Below, in pieces: positions 26,463 to 35,225 of a DNA stretch of 64,000 bases. Source of the DNA: Microbispora catharanthi. GTDB taxonomy: Bacteria; Actinomycetota; Actinomycetes; Streptosporangiales; Streptosporangiaceae. The notes under the pieces were generated by a model. It was not told the DNA's origin, searched no databases, and saw only the letters and a list, made by a program, of their open reading frames with translations. The stretch lies in the NCBI RefSeq assembly GCF_006334915.2, contig NZ_VDMA02000001.1, positions 558,001 through 622,000 of the forward strand, given 5' to 3'. The translations under genes and the position numbers were made by a program. The number at the start of each line of letters is the position of its first letter. Positions within the stretch are counted from its first letter, which is position 1.

Positions 26463-27659
26463 TCACGGCCCGGGCGGGGGCTCGGGACCCTCCTGGCGCA
26501 GCCGCAGCTCGGCGGCGACCGCGCGTTCGCGCAGCTGGGCCGCCTCGGCCCGGGCCACGTCGAGCTGCGCGCGCAGGTCGGCCAGCCGGGCTCGTTCCAA
26601 CGACAGCTCCGCCTGGATCCGCTCCCGCTCCGCCGTGGCGGCCCGGGCGTCCTGCTCCGCCCTGGCGGCCTCCGCGTCAGCCGCGCCGGCGCGGGCCTCG
26701 GCCTGCGCCGCCTCCGCGCGCAGCCGGGCGGCCTCCGCGACGGCCCGCTCGCGGGCCGCCTCCGCCGCCTCGGCCCTGGCCAGCACCCGGTCACGCTCGT
26801 CATGGGCCTGCGCCACGGCCCGGTCGCGTTCGGCCTCCGCCCGCGCGACCGCGCGGTCGCGTTCGGCCTCGGCCGCCTGGGCGCGGGCCAGCGCGGCGGC
26901 GCTGGACTGCTCGGCCTCGCGATGCGCGCGGCGGGCCAGCTCCGCCTCCGCCCGCGCCGCCCGGGCGTCGGCCCGCGCCTCGTCGCGTTCCTGAACGGCC
27001 TGCTCCGCCTGCTCCCGGGTGAGGCGGACCTCGGCCGCGGCCTGGTCCACCCGGTCGGCCAGTTCGCGTACGGCCTGCTCGCGGGCGGCCTCGGCGATCT
27101 CGGCCCGGCGGGCGGCCTGGTCGGCCTCCTGCCTGGCCCGGCGTTCCGTGCTCGCCGCCTCCCGCAGCGCGGCCAGGGCCTGCTCGCGGGCGGTTTCCGC
27201 GTCGGCGAAGGCGGTGTCCCGCTCGGTGTAGGCCTCCTCCATCCGGCGACGGGCCTCCTCCGCCTCGCGCCGGGCCTCCTCGGCGGCCTCGCGGGCCAGC
27301 CGCACCTGCTCCAGCGCCTGCTCGCGCTCGGCGCGGGCGATGGCGACGCTCGTGTGCGCCTCGGCCTGGATCGCGCTCAGCTTCGCCTCGACTCCCGCCG
27401 GGCTCAGCTCCTGGGCGAGCACCTGCGCCAGCGGCTCGATCGCCGCCGCCAGGCCTTTCTCCATGCGCTCGTACAGGTCTTCCACGCGCGCCAGCGCGCC
27501 CTCCAGGCCCGGTGTGGCGCGGCGGAGCTCCCGCTCCCTCTTGGCCGCCGCCTGGCAGTCGCCGTCCGGGCAGTACTCCCGCGGCCTGCCCCGCCGCACC
27601 GGCTGCTCGATGGGCGCGCCGCAGTGCTTGCACGCGGTGATGGTCACGGAGGTCGTCAC
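26463..27659 (-). CDS. zinc-ribbon plus long alanine-rich coiled-coil protein
   Basis: 398 residues from GTG 27659 (an ATG at 27716 is in frame but lies in AT-rich promoter-like DNA). Residues about 7-50 contain CKHCGAP and REYCPDGDC, a four-cysteine putative zinc-binding module next to an RGRPRE basic patch. From about residue 55 to the end it is an almost uninterrupted, highly charged Ala/Glu/Arg heptad coiled coil with repeated AERDRAVARAE-like units. It resembles KfrA-like or cytoskeletal coiled-coil proteins, with no catalytic domain. I infer a structural or nucleoid-associated role only. Confidence 0.75.
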   Translation of the reverse strand: MTTSVTITACKHCGAPIEQPVRRGRPREYCPDGDCQAAAKRERELRRATPGLEGALARVEDLYERMEKGLAAAIEPLAQVLAQELSPAGVEAKLSAIQAEAHTSVAIARAEREQALEQVRLAREAAEEARREAEEARRRMEEAYTERDTAFADAETAREQALAALREAASTERRARQEADQAARRAEIAEAAREQAVRELADRVDQAAAEVRLTREQAEQAVQERDEARADARAARAEAELARRAHREAEQSSAAALARAQAAEAERDRAVARAEAERDRAVAQAHDERDRVLARAEAAEAARERAVAEAARLRAEAAQAEARAGAADAEAARAEQDARAATAERERIQAELSLERARLADLRAQLDVARAEAAQLRERAVAAELRLRQEGPEPPPGP

Positions 27660-27908
27660 GGCGGCCCAGCGTAGCGAATTTCTGAATTTCTGGAAATAGA
27701 AAACAGAAAAGGACATCTGTTGCGCGCCGACATCGCTCGGATCACTTGGGAGATGGGTAATTCTCGCAAGTTATCGAACGGACGGGTCTCCCCCGTCTCC
27801 GGCCGGTTCCCTGATGCGAATTGCCACCACGTTGTCCTGGGCTTTCGCCATGAGGGCGTCGGCCCGGCGCCGTGTGGTTCGCGCTTCCCGATCGCGAACG
27901 CGGAGGTC
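27660..27908. promoter_or_regulatory. AT-rich gap upstream of the coiled-coil gene
   Basis: 249 bp, locally much AT-richer than the neighbourhood. It contains a direct repeat AATTTCTG (27678-27693) and an ATTTC...GAAAT inverted repeat, probably the promoter/operator of the coiled-coil gene. Confidence 0.35.
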
Positions 27909-28499
27909 CTACCCGATGACGGCCCGGAGGCCAGGGGTGACGAGGGCGCGGAAGATCTGGTCGATCTGCTCGGGCGTGTGGTGAGTCTTCTCGTCGTTGA
28001 GCCACCACGTGAGGAGCGCCAGAAAGGTTCCGGCCACGTAGTGCAGGACGGCCTCGACGGGGACGGGCCCGGCCGTTCCGGAGGGAAGCTCGGCGCGGAT
28101 GGCCTCGACGAGAACCCGTTCGACGTGGCCCAGCAGCGGCGTCGCCTTGGCCCGGTCGGTCATGGCGCGCGCCAGAGGCCGCTGCTCCCCCGCGTGGCGC
28201 AGGAACGGCAGACTGAATCCAAGCAGCCGGTCGGGCACGCCGCGCCCCGCGTCGGGCGCCGGACCGGGCCCGATCATGGCGCGCAGGCCGTCCAGACAGT
28301 CGTCGAGCAGATCGGCCTTGTCCGCGTAGTGGTTGTAGAACGTGGAGCGGCCGACGTCAGCGCGCTCGATGAGATCGGCCACCGTGACCGCGTCGTAACC
28401 CTTCTCCGCCATGAGGGCGAGCAGCGCCTCCTGCAGCGCCCGCCGGGTCCTGCGCACCCGCCGATCTGTCGCCGATTCCGGTGATGTGACCACCGTCAC
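27909..28499 (-). CDS. TetR-family repressor of the adjacent ABC exporter
   Basis: 196 residues from GTG 28499; a second in-frame GTG at 28493 has better spacing to GGAG. The HTH reads TVADLIERADVGRSTFYNHY, and the C-terminal domain resembles TetR_C proteins of exporter clusters. It is divergent from the ABC/FtsX operon with a 147-bp interval containing three TGGACAG repeats, so it very likely represses that operon. Confidence 0.9.
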   Translation of the reverse strand: MTVVTSPESATDRRVRRTRRALQEALLALMAEKGYDAVTVADLIERADVGRSTFYNHYADKADLLDDCLDGLRAMIGPGPAPDAGRGVPDRLLGFSLPFLRHAGEQRPLARAMTDRAKATPLLGHVERVLVEAIRAELPSGTAGPVPVEAVLHYVAGTFLALLTWWLNDEKTHHTPEQIDQIFRALVTPGLRAVIG

Positions 28500-28505
28500 G
28501 CTCCG

Positions 28506-28625
28506 TTTCTGGACAGCCGGGTCGCCGGGCGTCCGGTAGCGGATGTTCGCGGGCGAACTGATTCTTGCCCCGGCTCACTCGTGAACTGTAGCTCTCTTTC
28601 TGGACAGATATCCATCAATGGACAG
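28506..28625. promoter_or_regulatory. three TGGACAG operator-like repeats
   Basis: TTTCTGGACAG occurs identically at 28506-28516 and 28597-28607, and TGGACAG again at 28619-28625, where it forms a TCCAT-CA-ATGGA dyad (28611-28622). The copies flank both divergent promoters. Confidence 0.5.
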
Positions 28626-28646
28626 CGAGTTCAGCAAGGAGAGGCC

Positions 28647-29414
28647 GTGATCTCAATACGTGGGGTGGTCAAGAGTTACCCCTTGCCGTCGGGGCGGTGC
28701 ACCGCGGTGGCCGGAATCGACCTGGACATCGGCACAGGAGAGTTCGTCACCGTGGTCGGCCGTTCAGGCAGCGGCAAGACGACCCTGCTGAACCTGCTGG
28801 CCGGTATCGACACCCTCAGCGCCGGTGAGATCACCGTGGCCGGGACGCCCGTGCACGGGCTGGGCGGATCGGCGCTCGCGAGCTGGCGCGGGCGGACGAT
28901 CGGGCTGGTCTTCCAGTTCTTCCAGCTGCTGCCGACGCTGACGGTGGCGGAGAACGTGATGCTGCCGATGGACCTGTGCGGCACCCGCCCGTCCCGAGGC
29001 CGCCGGACCCGGGCGCTGGAACTCCTGGATCGCATGGGCATCGCGGACCAGGGCGGCAAACTGCCGTCCGCGCTGTCCGGTGGGCAGCAGCAGCGGGCCG
29101 CGATCGCGCGTGCACTGGCCAACGAGCCGCCCGTGGTGCTCGCGGACGAGCCCACGGGGAATCTGGACTCGGCCACCGGCGACGCCGTGCTGGAGCTGTT
29201 CCGAGGCCTGACCCGGGACGGCACGACGGTGGTCATGGTGACACACGAACGGGACGTGTCCCGGTTCGCCACCCGGCAGGTCACGCTCGCCGACGGCCGT
29301 ATCGTCGACGACCGGCCGACATGCGCGCCCGCCGCATCCGGCATCTCCAGCGGGGTCACGGTGTTCGGCGGGACCACCGCGCCCGAGCCGGCCGAGCAGG
29401 GCCGGGTCTCATGA
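28647..29414 (+). CDS. ABC exporter ATPase, LolD/MacB class
   Basis: 255 residues from GTG 28647 with AAGGAGAGG upstream. Walker A GRSGSGKTTLLN, signature LSGGQQQRAAIARAL, Walker [18 protein letters not shown] and H-loop MVTHERD are canonical for LolD/MacB/FtsE-type ATPases, which power mechanotransmission or lipid/peptide export rather than import. The stop overlaps the permease start (ATGA). Confidence 0.92.
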   Translation: MISIRGVVKSYPLPSGRCTAVAGIDLDIGTGEFVTVVGRSGSGKTTLLNLLAGIDTLSAGEITVAGTPVHGLGGSALASWRGRTIGLVFQFFQLLPTLTVAENVMLPMDLCGTRPSRGRRTRALELLDRMGIADQGGKLPSALSGGQQQRAAIARALANEPPVVLADEPTGNLDSATGDAVLELFRGLTRDGTTVVMVTHERDVSRFATRQVTLADGRIVDDRPTCAPAASGISSGVTVFGGTTAPEPAEQGRVS

Positions 29415-31846
29415 GGTGGCCGCTGAGCCGTCTGCTGCTACGCAAGATCCTCCGGGACATGTGGCTGGCGAGAACCCGGATGGTCATGATGACCCTGGCG
29501 ATCGCGCTGAGCGTCACCGCCGTGGGGGCCTTCTTGTCCGCCCGGGCGATTCTCGGACGGGAGATCTCGCGCAACTACCTTGAGACCCGCCCCGCCTCGG
29601 CGACCGTGCGGGTGCCCGGCGGAGTCGACGCGGCCACGCTGGCGGCGGTGAAAGCCCAGCCCGGCGTGCTGGACGCCACGACACGCGCCTCCTTCCCGGC
29701 CCGGCTGAAGATCGGGAACGGCCCCTGGCGGATGTCGCTGCTGTTCGTCAGCCACGCCGCCGATCCGCAGCGGATCAGCCGCGTGACGATGCAGCGGGGC
29801 GCCTGGCCTCCACCACCAGGCGGCCTGGTGCTGGAGCGGACCGCGCTGGCGTTCCTGGACGCCGAGGTGGGTCAGGCGATAACCGTCCAGGTGCCCGGCA
29901 CCGTCCCGGCGTCCGTCACGGTGACCGGCAGCGCCCACGACGGCGGGGTGGCCCCGGCCGATCAGGAGCAGACCGCGTACGCCTACACGACCGACGCCAC
30001 GCTGGCCCGGCTCGGCGTCCGCTCCGCCCCCGACGAGCTGAAGGTCGTCATCGGCGACCGGACAGGGCCCAGCGGGAGCAGGGACGTCATCGAGACGGAC
30101 GTCCAGCGCGTCGCCGCGCTCCTGCGGGCCCGGGGCTTCCCGGTGAGCCGCATCGAGGTCCCCCGCCCCCTGGAGCACCCGCACCAGGGTCAGATGGAGA
30201 TGGTCGGCTTCACGCTGCTCGCCTTCGGCGCGGCGGCCCTGCTCTTGAGTTCGGTTCTGGTCGCGGCGCTGCTCGGCGGCCTGGTGACCGGCCAGATCCG
30301 CCAGATCGGTGCCATGAAGGCGGTCGGCGCCCGGACCGGGCAGATCCTCGCTCTGTACCTGACGCTCACCGCGATACTGTCCGTCCTCGCGACCGCGCTC
30401 GCCCTTCCCACCGGCGCCGCGCTGGGGCGGGCGCTCGCGGCACAGGGCGCGCGGCTGCTGAACCTGGATCTGTTCTCGCTCGCCATCCCGCCCTGGGCGT
30501 ACGCGCTACAGATCACCGCGGGGATCTTCGTGCCCGTGCTGGTCGCGCTCATGCCGCTGGTCCGCGGGAGCCGGATCACCGTACGGGCGGCGATAGACGA
30601 TCATGGACTCGACGCCGATGCCCCGGCACGCTCCTGGAACGGCCGTTTGACGACACGACTGGGCGGCCCGAGCCGGCTGCACACCCTGGCCACGCGCAAC
30701 GTGCTGCGCCGCCGGGGGCGCCTGGTGCTCAACGTCGGTCTGCTGGCCGTGGCCGGTGCGATGTTCCTCACCGGCCTCAACACGGCGACGGGCTGGAACG
30801 CGCTGGTCCAGGAGGGGACGGCCCACCGCGCGGACGACCTGGAGATCCGGCTCGCCCGGCCGGCCCCCGCCGCCAGGCTCGTCGAGCTCGCCCGCGGCGT
30901 CCCCGGGGTCGTCGCCGCCGAGGCGTGGGCCCGGGCCGGCACCACCGTTCACGTACCGGGGCGGGTCGACGTCGCCCGTGTCTACCCCGACGACGCCCAC
31001 GGCAGCTTCACGATGCTCGCGCCGCCGGCCGCCACACCGCTGCTGCGTCTGCCCGTGGAGCAGGGCCGCTGGCTCCGCCCCGCCGATGTCGGCACGGTGG
31101 TCTTGAACAATCTCGCCTCCGCGCAACTCCCCGGGATCCGGATCGGCGACCGCGTGTCCCTCACCGTCGACGGGCGCCCCACCACCTGGCGGGTCGCCGG
31201 GATCGTCTCCGACTTCGGCTCCCAGGCCACGGCGTACACCACCGACCGCCAGTACGCGTCCGTCACGGGCGAGACCGGCCAGGCCGGCCTGCTCCGAGTC
31301 GTCACCGCACGTCACGACACCGGTGCCCGGCAGGCCGTGCTCGACCGGATCGAAGCCGCGCTGGAGGGTGACGGCGTCGCCGTCGAGCGGTCCTTCCGGG
31401 CCGACGAACTGCGTGCGGCCCTGGACGGGCACGTCCTGGTCCTCGCCGACGCCCTGATCGGCCTGGGCGTCGTCATGGGCCTGGTCGGCTTGCTGGGCCT
31501 GGCCGCCGGCCTGGTCACGGCGGTCACCGAACGCACCCGCGAATTCGGCGTGCTGCACGCAATCGGCGCAACCTCGACGGTGGTCCGCGGCATCGTCGTC
31601 GCCGAAGGCGGTTTCACCGCCGCCATCAGCCTCCCCGTGGCGGCCCTCGCGGCGCTGCCGCTGACCCGCCTGCTCGGCGACTTCGTCGGCGCCAACGCGT
31701 TCCGGCAGCCTCTGCCGTTCCGGTTCAACGCCCCCGCCCTGCTTGTGTGGAGCCTGCTCGCGCTCGCCGGGGCCGCCCTGGCGGCGACCGCCGCGGCCCG
31801 CCGCGCCTCACGTCTCACCGTCCGAAACGCCCTCGTCACCCTTTGA
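29411..31846 (+). CDS. FtsX/MacB-type ABC permease (two FtsX domains)
   Basis: 811 residues. An N-terminal membrane helix (MMTLAIALSVTAVGAFLSAR), a MacB-like extracellular domain, a three-helix FtsX domain (about 260-380), a second extracellular domain and a second FtsX domain (about 670-811). This is the usual ten-helix duplicated layout of actinomycete FtsX-like permeases. Partner of the upstream ATPase; likely exports an antimicrobial, lipid or peptide, or confers resistance to one. TetR control is inferred from the divergent regulator. Confidence 0.92.
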   Translation: MRWPLSRLLLRKILRDMWLARTRMVMMTLAIALSVTAVGAFLSARAILGREISRNYLETRPASATVRVPGGVDAATLAAVKAQPGVLDATTRASFPARLKIGNGPWRMSLLFVSHAADPQRISRVTMQRGAWPPPPGGLVLERTALAFLDAEVGQAITVQVPGTVPASVTVTGSAHDGGVAPADQEQTAYAYTTDATLARLGVRSAPDELKVVIGDRTGPSGSRDVIETDVQRVAALLRARGFPVSRIEVPRPLEHPHQGQMEMVGFTLLAFGAAALLLSSVLVAALLGGLVTGQIRQIGAMKAVGARTGQILALYLTLTAILSVLATALALPTGAALGRALAAQGARLLNLDLFSLAIPPWAYALQITAGIFVPVLVALMPLVRGSRITVRAAIDDHGLDADAPARSWNGRLTTRLGGPSRLHTLATRNVLRRRGRLVLNVGLLAVAGAMFLTGLNTATGWNALVQEGTAHRADDLEIRLARPAPAARLVELARGVPGVVAAEAWARAGTTVHVPGRVDVARVYPDDAHGSFTMLAPPAATPLLRLPVEQGRWLRPADVGTVVLNNLASAQLPGIRIGDRVSLTVDGRPTTWRVAGIVSDFGSQATAYTTDRQYASVTGETGQAGLLRVVTARHDTGARQAVLDRIEAALEGDGVAVERSFRADELRAALDGHVLVLADALIGLGVVMGLVGLLGLAAGLVTAVTERTREFGVLHAIGATSTVVRGIVVAEGGFTAAISLPVAALAALPLTRLLGDFVGANAFRQPLPFRFNAPALLVWSLLALAGAALAATAAARRASRLTVRNALVTL

Positions 31847-31860
31847 GAGAAGAGAGAGAA

Positions 31861-31977
31861 GTGAAACTGCGTACGAAAATCATCCTGATTGTGATCGGCG
31901 TGGCCGTGCTCATGGCGGCGATCCACTTCACTGTCAACGGCATCGGCTCGTTGCGGTCGCTCAACCCGCACGGCTGA
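31861..31977 (+). CDS. 38-residue single-helix membrane peptide
   Basis: A GTG at 31861 sits 14 bp after the permease stop, behind an AGAGAGAAG purine tract. The product begins KLRTKIILIVIGVAVLMAA, a positively charged start and one clear transmembrane helix, and ends in NPHG. It is in the same operon as an ABC ATPase and an FtsX-type permease. A small helix like this could be a regulatory subunit of the exporter, a signal peptide-like factor, or its cargo. Family not recognised. Confidence 0.55.
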   Translation: MKLRTKIILIVIGVAVLMAAIHFTVNGIGSLRSLNPHG

Positions 31978-32034
31978 CGCCCCCTTGGAGCGCTCCCGCT
32001 TCGATGAAGGCGATCCACGCAGGCCAGGGCACTC

Positions 32035-32263
32035 TTATCGCCGGTGGCGACGGGAGTGGTACTTGGTCCTGCTGGAGCCGGCCAGCGGCGAGCGCTCCAG
32101 CGCGGCGGCATACCGGTCGAGGATCGCCGCGTCGTACGAGGAAGGGCGTGCCGAAGGCGACGAGGTCCGCGCCGACGGTGCGCACCGCATCCTGGGAACC
32201 GGCGTGTACATCGCCGACAACGGCTACGACCTCGCGCGCGAAGCCCGGCGGAAACCATGTGAT
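32035..32263 (-). pseudogene. frameshifted C-terminal scar of an old-yellow-enzyme-type flavin oxidoreductase
   Basis: On the minus strand one frame reads VRTVGADLVAFGTPFL and the adjacent frame continues DRYAAALERSPLAG, matching the (R)ADLVAFGxPFLANPDL-(P)ERYxxGAPLN order of OYE/alkene reductases. A frame change and an altered middle separate them. It ends just left of the IS701-type terminal repeat. Confidence 0.5.
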
Positions 32264-32300
32264 CCCATTCCGCACCCGCCTGACCGCGGTAGATGCGGAC

Positions 32301-32329
32301 CTAGTACTCCAGCCATAGATCGTGATCTT
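32301..32329 (+). repeat. left IS701-type terminal inverted repeat, CTAG target at its outer edge
   Basis: The 29 bases here are the reverse complement of 38965-38993 with a single mismatch. Both outer edges are CTAG, matching the YTAR-type target duplication of IS701-family elements. Confidence 0.75.
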
Positions 32330-32402
32330 GTTGCTGGAGTGCGGTGGAGAGGGGGCAGCGGTCAGTCGTCGACGAGATCGAGCTGGGCAGCACAGGCGTC
32401 CG

Positions 32403-32807
32403 CTACTCGAGTCCTTCGAGACGGCGGGCATCTTTGATCTCGCTGATCCTGGCAGCCGTCATCGGGGTCCACTCCCTCCTCTCTCCAGCGGCACGGAGGG
32501 CTTCTCCAACCTCGCTGAGCTTCACGGAGGACAACACGCCCGCCCGCTCGATCAGGTCGTCCCGGGCCACCGTGGTCAGCCATGTGCACGGAGTAAAGCC
32601 TGGACGCGGGAACGCGAACCGCAGCACGCCTTCGAAGGGCAGTCCTTCCGGGGCTCCTACGGCCACTTCAACGCCCAGGCCGCTGATGTCGACGCCCGCT
32701 GGCGCGACGACCTGCATCGCCTGAAACCCGGATGGCTCCTCGTCCGAGAGCAGCACGACCGGGCGTCGCTCATCGAAGTCGACCCACCAGACTTCACCGC
32801 GTTGCAT
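32403..32807 (-). CDS. PemK/MazF-like toxin carried inside the IS701-type element
   Basis: 134 residues with AGGAGG just upstream of ATG 32807. The N-terminus MQRGEVWWVDFDERRPVVLL is the MazF/PemK signature (RGxIWWVDF...RPVVV). The C-terminal part FTPCTWLTTVARDDL with the following VKLSE region fits the fold. MazF proteins are sequence-specific mRNA endoribonucleases, normally inhibited by a small antitoxin encoded upstream. No antitoxin frame is visible; upstream lies an 11-bp tandem repeat and then the transposase gene. It may be an orphan toxin serving element maintenance, or a non-toxic relative. Confidence 0.7.
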   Translation of the reverse strand: MQRGEVWWVDFDERRPVVLLSDEEPSGFQAMQVVAPAGVDISGLGVEVAVGAPEGLPFEGVLRFAFPRPGFTPCTWLTTVARDDLIERAGVLSSVKLSEVGEALRAAGERREWTPMTAARISEIKDARRLEGLE

Positions 32808-32840
32808 GTGTCCTCCTGGCACGAGACGGCGGGCGAACGC

Positions 32841-32884
32841 TGCGTGCCCCGTGCGTGCCCCGTGCGTGCCCCGTGCGTGCCCCG
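32841..32884. repeat. four perfect 11-bp tandem repeats
   Basis: TGCGTGCCCCG is repeated four times without change, between the MazF-like start codon and the divergent transposase gene. Iteron-like operator or a slippage-prone tract. Confidence 0.8.
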
Positions 32885-32974
32885 TGCGGGACACGGAAGG
32901 GATGCGGCCCCGTCTTCGCACGTCGTGACCGAGGGGCGGTGAAGACGGGCGCGGCCACCGTTGATCATCGGTGT

Positions 32975-33762
32975 GTGAAGACTGAAGATCATGCGGTGGT
33001 CGCGAGTCACAGCGTAGACCCTGCCCGCTGGCAGGAGGCGTTCGAGGTCCTGATGTCCCGGATAGCGGGCCGGTTCGCGCGGGTTGAGGCTGCTGTCGGA
33101 CCTGCCGCGCAAGAACTGCTGGAGCCTCGCCGAGTGGGCCGGGCAGGCCGGTCCACATGGAATGCAGCACCTGCTCGGCCGGGCTAAGTGGGATGCCGAC
33201 ACCGTGCGCGATGACGTGCGCGAGTACGTGCTGGAACATCTGCACGACGACGATGCGGTGCTGGTCGTCGATGAGACCGGGGACGTGAAGAAGGGCACGC
33301 ACACCGTGGGTGTCCAGCGCCAGTAGACCGGCACGGCCGGGAGGATCGAAAACGCTCAGGTCGCTGTCTACCTCGTCTGTGCAGGCCGCCGCGGACACGC
33401 GGCGATTGACCGCGAGCTGTACGTCCCGCGCTCGTGGACGTGCGACCCGGACCGCTGCCGGGCGGCGGGACTGGGCGAGGACACCGTCTTCGCGACCGAG
33501 CCGGAGCTGGCCGCCCGCATGATCGGCCGGTTCCTTGACGCCGGGCACCGTGTGGGCTGGGTCGCGGGCGATGAGGTCTACGGCGGCAACCCCAAGCTGC
33601 GGGCCGCGCTGGAAGAGCGCCAGGTCGGCTACGTGCTCGCCGTTGCTTGCTCGGCCGAAGTCACCACGGGCGCGGGGAAGTTCCGCGCGGATGCCCTGGC
33701 CGTGAAGGTGCCGAAGTCGGCCTGGCTGAAGCTGTCGGCAGGGGCCGGCGGCAAGGGGCACG
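32975..33762 (+). pseudogene. IS701-family transposase, N-terminal part, broken
   Basis: Starts near GTG 32975 (SHSVDPARWQEAFEVLMSRI), shifts frame around 33085-33110, continues with LPRKNCWSLAEWAGQAGPHG and the DDE region VLVVDETGDVKKG. It then meets a TAG at 33324-33326 where a tyrosine codon (TAC) is expected before TGTAGRIENAQVAVYL. After the stop it runs on through DRELYVPRSW and WVAGDEVYGGNP to GAGGKGHE, where homology ends abruptly at the junction with a resolvase fragment. At least one frameshift and one nonsense mutation, so inactive. Confidence 0.85.
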
Positions 33763-33763
33763 A

Positions 33764-33979
33764 ATGATCGTCCAAGGCACCAATGAAGGCCTCGCCGCCG
33801 CACGCGCCCGAGGCCGCACCGGCGGCCGCCCCCGTGCTCTCAACGACGAGCAACTCGACGACGCCCGCATCCTCCTGGCCGCCGGCAAGACCCAGACATC
33901 TGTTGCCAAAGGCCTCGGCGTGTCCCGCTGGACCCTCCGCCGCGCCTTTGAGAGCGGTTCAGACCCCGAAAACGTCTGA
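33764..33979 (+). pseudogene. C-terminal DNA-binding part of a serine resolvase/invertase
   Basis: 71 codons reading NEGLAAARARGRTGGRPRAL then a helix-turn-helix (TSVAKGLGVSRWTLRRAF). This is the hinge plus C-terminal HTH of Tn3-family resolvases/DNA invertases. The catalytic N-terminal domain is absent, replaced directly by IS701 transposase sequence, so this is a recombination junction. Confidence 0.75.
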
Positions 33980-34020
33980 CGCCACTCCGCCCTCAGAGTG
34001 AGGCACGTCACGTCGCGTCC

Positions 34021-34047
34021 TGTCACGTCACTGCGGTCCGCGGTGTC
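34021..34047 (+). promoter_or_regulatory. possible ECF41-type promoter
   Basis: TGTCACG (34021-34027), 16 nt, then TGTC (34044-34047), close to the TGTCACA-N14-16-CGTC consensus known for ECF41 sigma factors and 8 nt before the flavoprotein ATG. Inference from consensus only; the leader would be very short. Confidence 0.35.
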
Positions 34048-34055
34048 TTGAGGGC

Positions 34056-35225
34056 ATGACTGAACACAATGCATTCCACAAGGTCGTGGTCATCGGTGGC
34101 GGTTACGCGGGCACGGTCGCGGCCAACCACCTGCGTATGCGCGACGACATCGATATCACCCTGGTCAATTCCCGCCCGACGTTCGTGGAGCGGATCCGGC
34201 TGCACCAGTTCGTGGCAGGCAATTACGACGCTTCGGTCGACTACGGCACGCTGCTCGGTGACGGCATCGAGTTGGTGGTCGACAACGCCACTCGCATCGA
34301 CACCGCTTCCCGGACGGTGAAGCTGGCGTCGGGCCGCGCACTGGATTACGACTACGTCATCTACGCGGTCGGCAGCACCGGCGCGGTCCCCTCCTCCGTG
34401 CCGGGCGCGGCCGAATTCGCCTACTCCATCGCCGAGTTCGAGGTCGCCCAGCGGCTGCGCGACAGGCTGGCGGAGCTGCCGGCCAATGCCGTGGTCACCG
34501 TGGTCGGCGGCGGGCTGACCGGTATCGAGACCGCCGCGGAACTGGCCGAGCAAGGGCGCAAGGTCACTCTGGTCGCCGGGAGAACCCTGGCACCCACCCT
34601 CAGCGCTCCTGGCCGCCGATCCGTCGCGACGTGGCTGTCGGAGAACGATGTCACTGTGCTGGAGGGGACCGCGGTGGCTGAGGTCCGTCAGAACGCGGTC
34701 GTCCTCACCGATGGAGCGGTACGGCAGAGCGCGCTCACCATCTGGACGGCCGGTTTCGGCGTGCCGGGTCTGGCGGCGGCCAGCGGGTTGCCCGTGGACG
34801 AGCTGGGTCGGCTGCTCACCGACGAAACGCTCGCCAGCGTCGATGACGACCGCATCGTCGCCGCGGGTGACGCCGGTTCACCGTCGGGCCGGCCGCTGCG
34901 GATGAGCTGCCAGGCCGCGATACCGCTTGGCGTGCAGGCCGCCGACACTGTGCTGAGCCGCATTGCGGGAACCGCCCCGGCGGTGCTCGACCAGGGCTTC
35001 AAGGGGGTGCTCATCAGCCTGGGCCGGCATGCCGGGATAAAGCAGCTCGTCAGCGCGGATGACACTCCCTTGGACACCTACTTCGACGGGCAGGAGGGCG
35101 CGCAGATGAAGGAGGAGCAGTGCCGTAAGACGGTGATGGGCATCGGCATGGAGGCACGCAACCCGGGCACCGTCGTGTGGTACAAGCCGGGACCGCGGCT
35201 CGAGCAGATGGCGGCGGCCCGATGA
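34056..35225 (+). CDS. FAD/NAD(P)-dependent oxidoreductase (NDH-2-like), second copy
   Basis: 389 residues: FAD motif KVVVIGGGYAGTVAANHL, NAD(P) motif VVTVVGGGLTGIETAAELAE, second FAD motif RIVAAGDAGSPSG and conserved MSCQAAIPLGVQAADT. Related over the full length to the protein at 13175, including the FVERIRLHQ segment. Its TGA overlaps the start codon of the following ECF41 sigma gene (ATGA), so the two are translationally coupled. It is the first cargo gene inside the mobile island. Confidence 0.88.
   Translation: MTEHNAFHKVVVIGGGYAGTVAANHLRMRDDIDITLVNSRPTFVERIRLHQFVAGNYDASVDYGTLLGDGIELVVDNATRIDTASRTVKLASGRALDYDYVIYAVGSTGAVPSSVPGAAEFAYSIAEFEVAQRLRDRLAELPANAVVTVVGGGLTGIETAAELAEQGRKVTLVAGRTLAPTLSAPGRRSVATWLSENDVTVLEGTAVAEVRQNAVVLTDGAVRQSALTIWTAGFGVPGLAAASGLPVDELGRLLTDETLASVDDDRIVAAGDAGSPSGRPLRMSCQAAIPLGVQAADTVLSRIAGTAPAVLDQGFKGVLISLGRHAGIKQLVSADDTPLDTYFDGQEGAQMKEEQCRKTVMGIGMEARNPGTVVWYKPGPRLEQMAAAR

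Noticed and set aside
26463-27700. Plus-strand frames of 435 and 193 codons
   Set aside because: Antisense shadows of the repetitive coiled-coil gene.
32807-33803. Extension of the MazF-like protein to a 466-residue protein
   Set aside because: The upstream part is antisense to the IS701 transposase; the MazF signature and a strong ribosome-binding site mark the start at 32807.
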